Source of the DNA: Wurfbainia villosa
Lineage: Eukaryota; Streptophyta; Magnoliopsida; Zingiberales; Zingiberaceae
DNA: 64,000 nt
Direction of reading: 5' to 3'
Assembly (NCBI GenBank): GCA_025175895.1
Contig: CM045998.1
Location: 17,097,153-17,161,152, forward strand
Made by a program: the position numbers and the translations under genes. The notes under the pieces are model-generated. The model saw only the letters and a list, made by a program, of their open reading frames with translations, was not told where the DNA came from and ran no database searches. This document shows positions 61,185 to 64,000 of this stretch, piece by piece. The stretch's first letter is position 1; the number at the start of each line of letters is the position of its first letter.

Positions 61185-63656
61185 TGTAGTATACGAAAAA
61201 AAAAATGGATTAACCCGTTAATTAATTAGGGGATTAATTAGGCTTAATTAGTGGGCTAATGGATTAATTATTTAGCTGGGCTGAAATTGGGCTTGATTTG
61301 AAATTGGGCTTGGGCTGAAACTGGGCTTGGGCTGAAATCAGGCTTGAATTGGAATTGGATTTGGACTGAACTCGAATTAGATTTGATTTGGGTCAAGTGG
61401 CTGAACCAGCTGGGCTGAACCCAATCGGATTGGGCTTAGAGTTGGCTGGGTTAACCGGATCACTTGAACGGCCTTTAAAGGGGTGCCGAACGAATGAATC
61501 GTCTCATTTTCATCGCGATTCCCATTTCTTCTCCGCGACATTTCTCTGCTCCGCACGGCTTTCGTCACCGACTTCCACTCGTCGGCATCCAGGCTAGCAG
61601 TTCGTCGGTGCCTCACTGGATTGATCTCCGGCCGGGGATCAGTGGGGTTCTCGCCTGGGAAAAATCGCATCGATACTCCCAGCGGACAGCGGCGTCGTCG
61701 TCGCGGCAGCGAGCTGCCATCGGAGGTAAGGATCGAGTGTCGTCTTCCTTTTCGAGTAGAGATCTGGTTTCCGGGTTGTTTTAGCTGAGATCAATGGGTT
61801 GGCAGTGATCGGGAGGTTGGATTGATTCGGCGAGCAGCTGGGATTGGGGGAAATTTCTCCACCGGTGGAGTTTAGAGCCAGTAAGTTTGGATCTAAACCA
61901 ATATTGCCATCTGTAGTATTCGTGTGATTTGTGATTTGATCCGTTTGGTTGTGTGTCTCACTGTTGGTAGCTTGAATTGTGTTAGGGTTGGAGATCCTTC
62001 GGTGAGCAAAGGTCGAGCAGAAGTGGACTGTCGGAGGATCTACCGTGTTGGTAAGTAGATCCGTTCCTAAATCCCTTGTGGTGTGTGAAATTTCTGTGAA
62101 GTTGTAGTGATTTCGGTATTGGTATGATGATTTTTGTTCTGTTATTGTGATGTTGGGGGTTGTTTGAATCGGAACTGTGGTATGATGATTGTTAGGAATT
62201 GCAGCTGTGATTTGGGATTAAATCTGTGATTACGGTGATTGATTTGGGGATTAGATGTTGTTGGGTATTCATTATATGTTTGTGTTGAGGCAGCAATAGA
62301 GTGTGATGCGGATAATCTCTGTTTCCCTGCTTGATCTGTGTTGAAGGTAGGTGAGTTATGGTGTTGAGTTGTAATCTGTTTGAGGTAAGGATGGATTGTT
62401 CCTAACTAAGGATTGTGTCGGCTGTGGGTGTGTGGAAGGAGAGTTGTGATGATAGAGTTATGATACTATGATGGTGGATTTGGTTGTATGGTGAATTTGA
62501 GTTGTCGATGAGGGGTTAGGCTTGTTGTTTCGGGTATTGGTGCTCGGGTAATATTAGTTGATGTTTGACCTGTTTAGATTTAGAGATCTTAGTGTATTGG
62601 ATTGTATTGGGTATACTTTGTTAAGGAGAGGTGATGAGGGTAGTCTATATTGTTGGGAGTATTGTTTAGATCTATATAAATTTTAAATTGATCTATGTAG
62701 TGTATCGGAGTGGGATAGTCGGAGTGGTTGAAATGTCTCCGGGAAAAGAATATGAATATAAAATGAACTAGTATTTTGTTCGTATAGTATCGGCGATTTG
62801 CACTTAACCGTAATTTGTTACTATTGTGCAAGTTTGGGATACGAAGCAGGTCCGCGACTGTGACGATTATTCGAGCTTCGTATCAGGTGGGTAATATCTA
62901 CTTGGTCCGGTAGTTTGATAAATTCTAATGCATGGCATTGTATATACGTTTGTACCTGTTTACCTTAAATCCACTCTTATTTAATCGTATGCTTGTACTG
63001 CCTTTGACCTTTGAGATATATACTCTGTTACTTCATTGATTATCTAGCACGGATAGGAACTATAAAACCCTATTATGTGTTAGCTGATAGATGTTTAGTA
63101 AGTATATGTGGTTAGGGTTATTTTTATGACCTCAGATTGGGTTACTGGGTTGCATTACTAGGTTAGGTGGTGAGTCCAAATTATGAGGTCGGTCGTTGTA
63201 TCGTATACATATCAGTGTGTTAGTTTGACGAATCTATTTATCTGTACATAGGTAAATAGGTTGTGATTACGGATTTGTCGTCCTTGCATGGTTGACTTTT
63301 GGTTGACTAGGTCTCCCCGTGAGTTAGGGAGTGTTGCGAGGGTTTGTGTGTGAGTTATGCATCATTACATTTCATGCATGCTGACGACTGGGTCTGCCTT
63401 GTGGTTAAGACGGGTCGTCAGTCATCCTGCCTCCTCGACCACTTGGGGTAGTGGTTGCAGGGTTGAGGGCAGAGCATTGTTGTGCGTGTCATTCTCAGCC
63501 ACTAAGGATGGTGGTAGCTGGAGATGCGCACTTGGCCACTGTGCGGAGTGGTAGTTAGCGCACTTACCCACTATAGACGGTGGTCGTGTGATGTGCAGTA
63601 GTCCTGGGTGCGGTGCTCGTCTACTCATGGGTAGGGACGGAGCGGCTAGCAGCAGG
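61185..63656 (+). repeat. LTR C: gypsy LTR of the A/D family, cut by a Sirevirus-like LTR
   Basis: It starts TGTAGTATACGAAAAAAAA, parallel to the starts of A and D. There follow a GGGCTTGGGCTGAAA-rich stretch (61280-61340), a GC-rich exon-like block ending CGGAG|GTAAGG (61725), a candidate 37-nt exon (62850-62886, CAG|G...TATCAG|GTGGGT) and the CTGACGACTGGGTCT and hairpin region (63380-63583). The LTR is interrupted at 63656. Frames at 61377-61784 belong to the GC-rich block and have no domain. Confidence 0.75.
63439..63583 (+). repeat. Four CCAC...GTGG hairpins in LTR C
   Basis: Stems at 63439-63454, about 63497-63512, 63536-63551 and 63568-63583, each CCAC(T)/(A)GTGG with different loops. 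They match the series in LTR D in order. Confidence 0.7.
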
Positions 63657-64000
63657 TGTTGGTGCAATCGGCCCAGGTCACGATTAACCAGACTCGAGTT
63701 TGACTCGAGTGATGTTTTGATGTTTGACAAAGGGATTTGACAAAGTGGTTTGGCATTGATGTTTGACATTAATGTCGGTTAATATGTTGGGGAGATTGTT
63801 GGAGCAATCGACCCGGGTCATGTTTGACCGGACTCGAGTTTGACTCGAGGAAGACCTTAATGGTTGACTAGGGTTGACCATGTGATTTTGGAAAGTCCAA
63901 GCATGGGTCTTGGCAAGGTAAAGTCCAAGTCATGGGTACTTGACATGGAAAGTCCAAGTGGGACACTTGGCAATTGGGAAAGTCCAAGTCTTGTGTACTT
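63657..64000 (+). mobile_element. Start of another Sirevirus-like LTR, with a second LTR start inside
   Basis: TGTTGGTGCAATCGGCCCAG at 63657 matches the Sire2 LTR start. At 63787-63796 a purine-rich TTGGGGAGAT precedes a second start, TGTTGGAGCAATCGACCCGG (63797), which leads into the CCAAG/CTTGG minisatellite. The element continues past the window. Confidence 0.8.

Noticed and set aside
61377..61784. Frames in the GC-rich block of LTR C
   Set aside because: Same situation as 33643-34073. The paralogous LTR D does not keep the frame.

Overview
The window is repeat-dense nuclear DNA of a flowering plant. The evidence is plant-type Ty1-copia and Ty3-gypsy LTR retrotransposons with initiator-Met-tRNA primer sites, Sirevirus-specific noncoding signals, a tRNA-like SINE candidate and MITEs. 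I see no credible single-copy host gene, rRNA, true tRNA, CRISPR array or bacterial-type gene. A large monocot genome is plausible, but the sequence does not prove the lineage.

Layout, oldest to youngest. A Ty3-gypsy polyprotein (element B, + strand, 46866 to about 52000) is cut in its gag by a second gypsy element, A, whose 5' LTR runs off the left edge and whose 3' LTR ends at 46865. A's 5' LTR holds two nested elements: a Ty1-copia on the minus strand (Copia1, 1109-9414, TSD ggtgt) and a non-autonomous Sirevirus-like element on the plus strand (Sire2, 9685-18587, TSD tattt). A's internal region (19499-33403) holds an older related LTR piece (E, about 19650-21632), gag remnants and a third copia on the minus strand (Copia3, 22693-32190, TSD ggtac). 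A's 3' LTR is split by a solo LTR (F, 35628-45917, TSD acgac). F is itself split by a young Sirevirus on the minus strand (Sire4, 35928-43036, TSD cagat, two 1333-bp LTRs that are nearly identical). This is a four-level nest: B contains A, A contains F, F contains Sire4.

The right third (about 52000-64000) has a B 3' LTR candidate, T-rich low-complexity DNA, a SINE candidate, a solo-like gypsy LTR on the minus strand (D, 54105-57853), AT-rich spacer with a MITE and two short copia LTR fragments, and a Mutator-like MITE with 9-bp TSDs (60444-61120). A gypsy LTR on the plus strand (C, from 61185) follows, and the start of another Sirevirus-like LTR (63657 to the end) interrupts it.

Every polyprotein is broken: stops, frameshifts, domain deletions, or a duplicated domain. 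The most unusual items are three. (1) Sire2 has no pol but carries a separate gene-like unit: a TATA-like site, a UTR-like leader, an 11-nt first exon, a 110-bp intron and an ORF resembling the plant Transposase_32 family. (2) The A/C/D/E LTR family looks like multi-exon gene leaders. (3) The same LTR family carries series of short hairpins (CCAC...GTGG) whose stems are kept while their loops vary.
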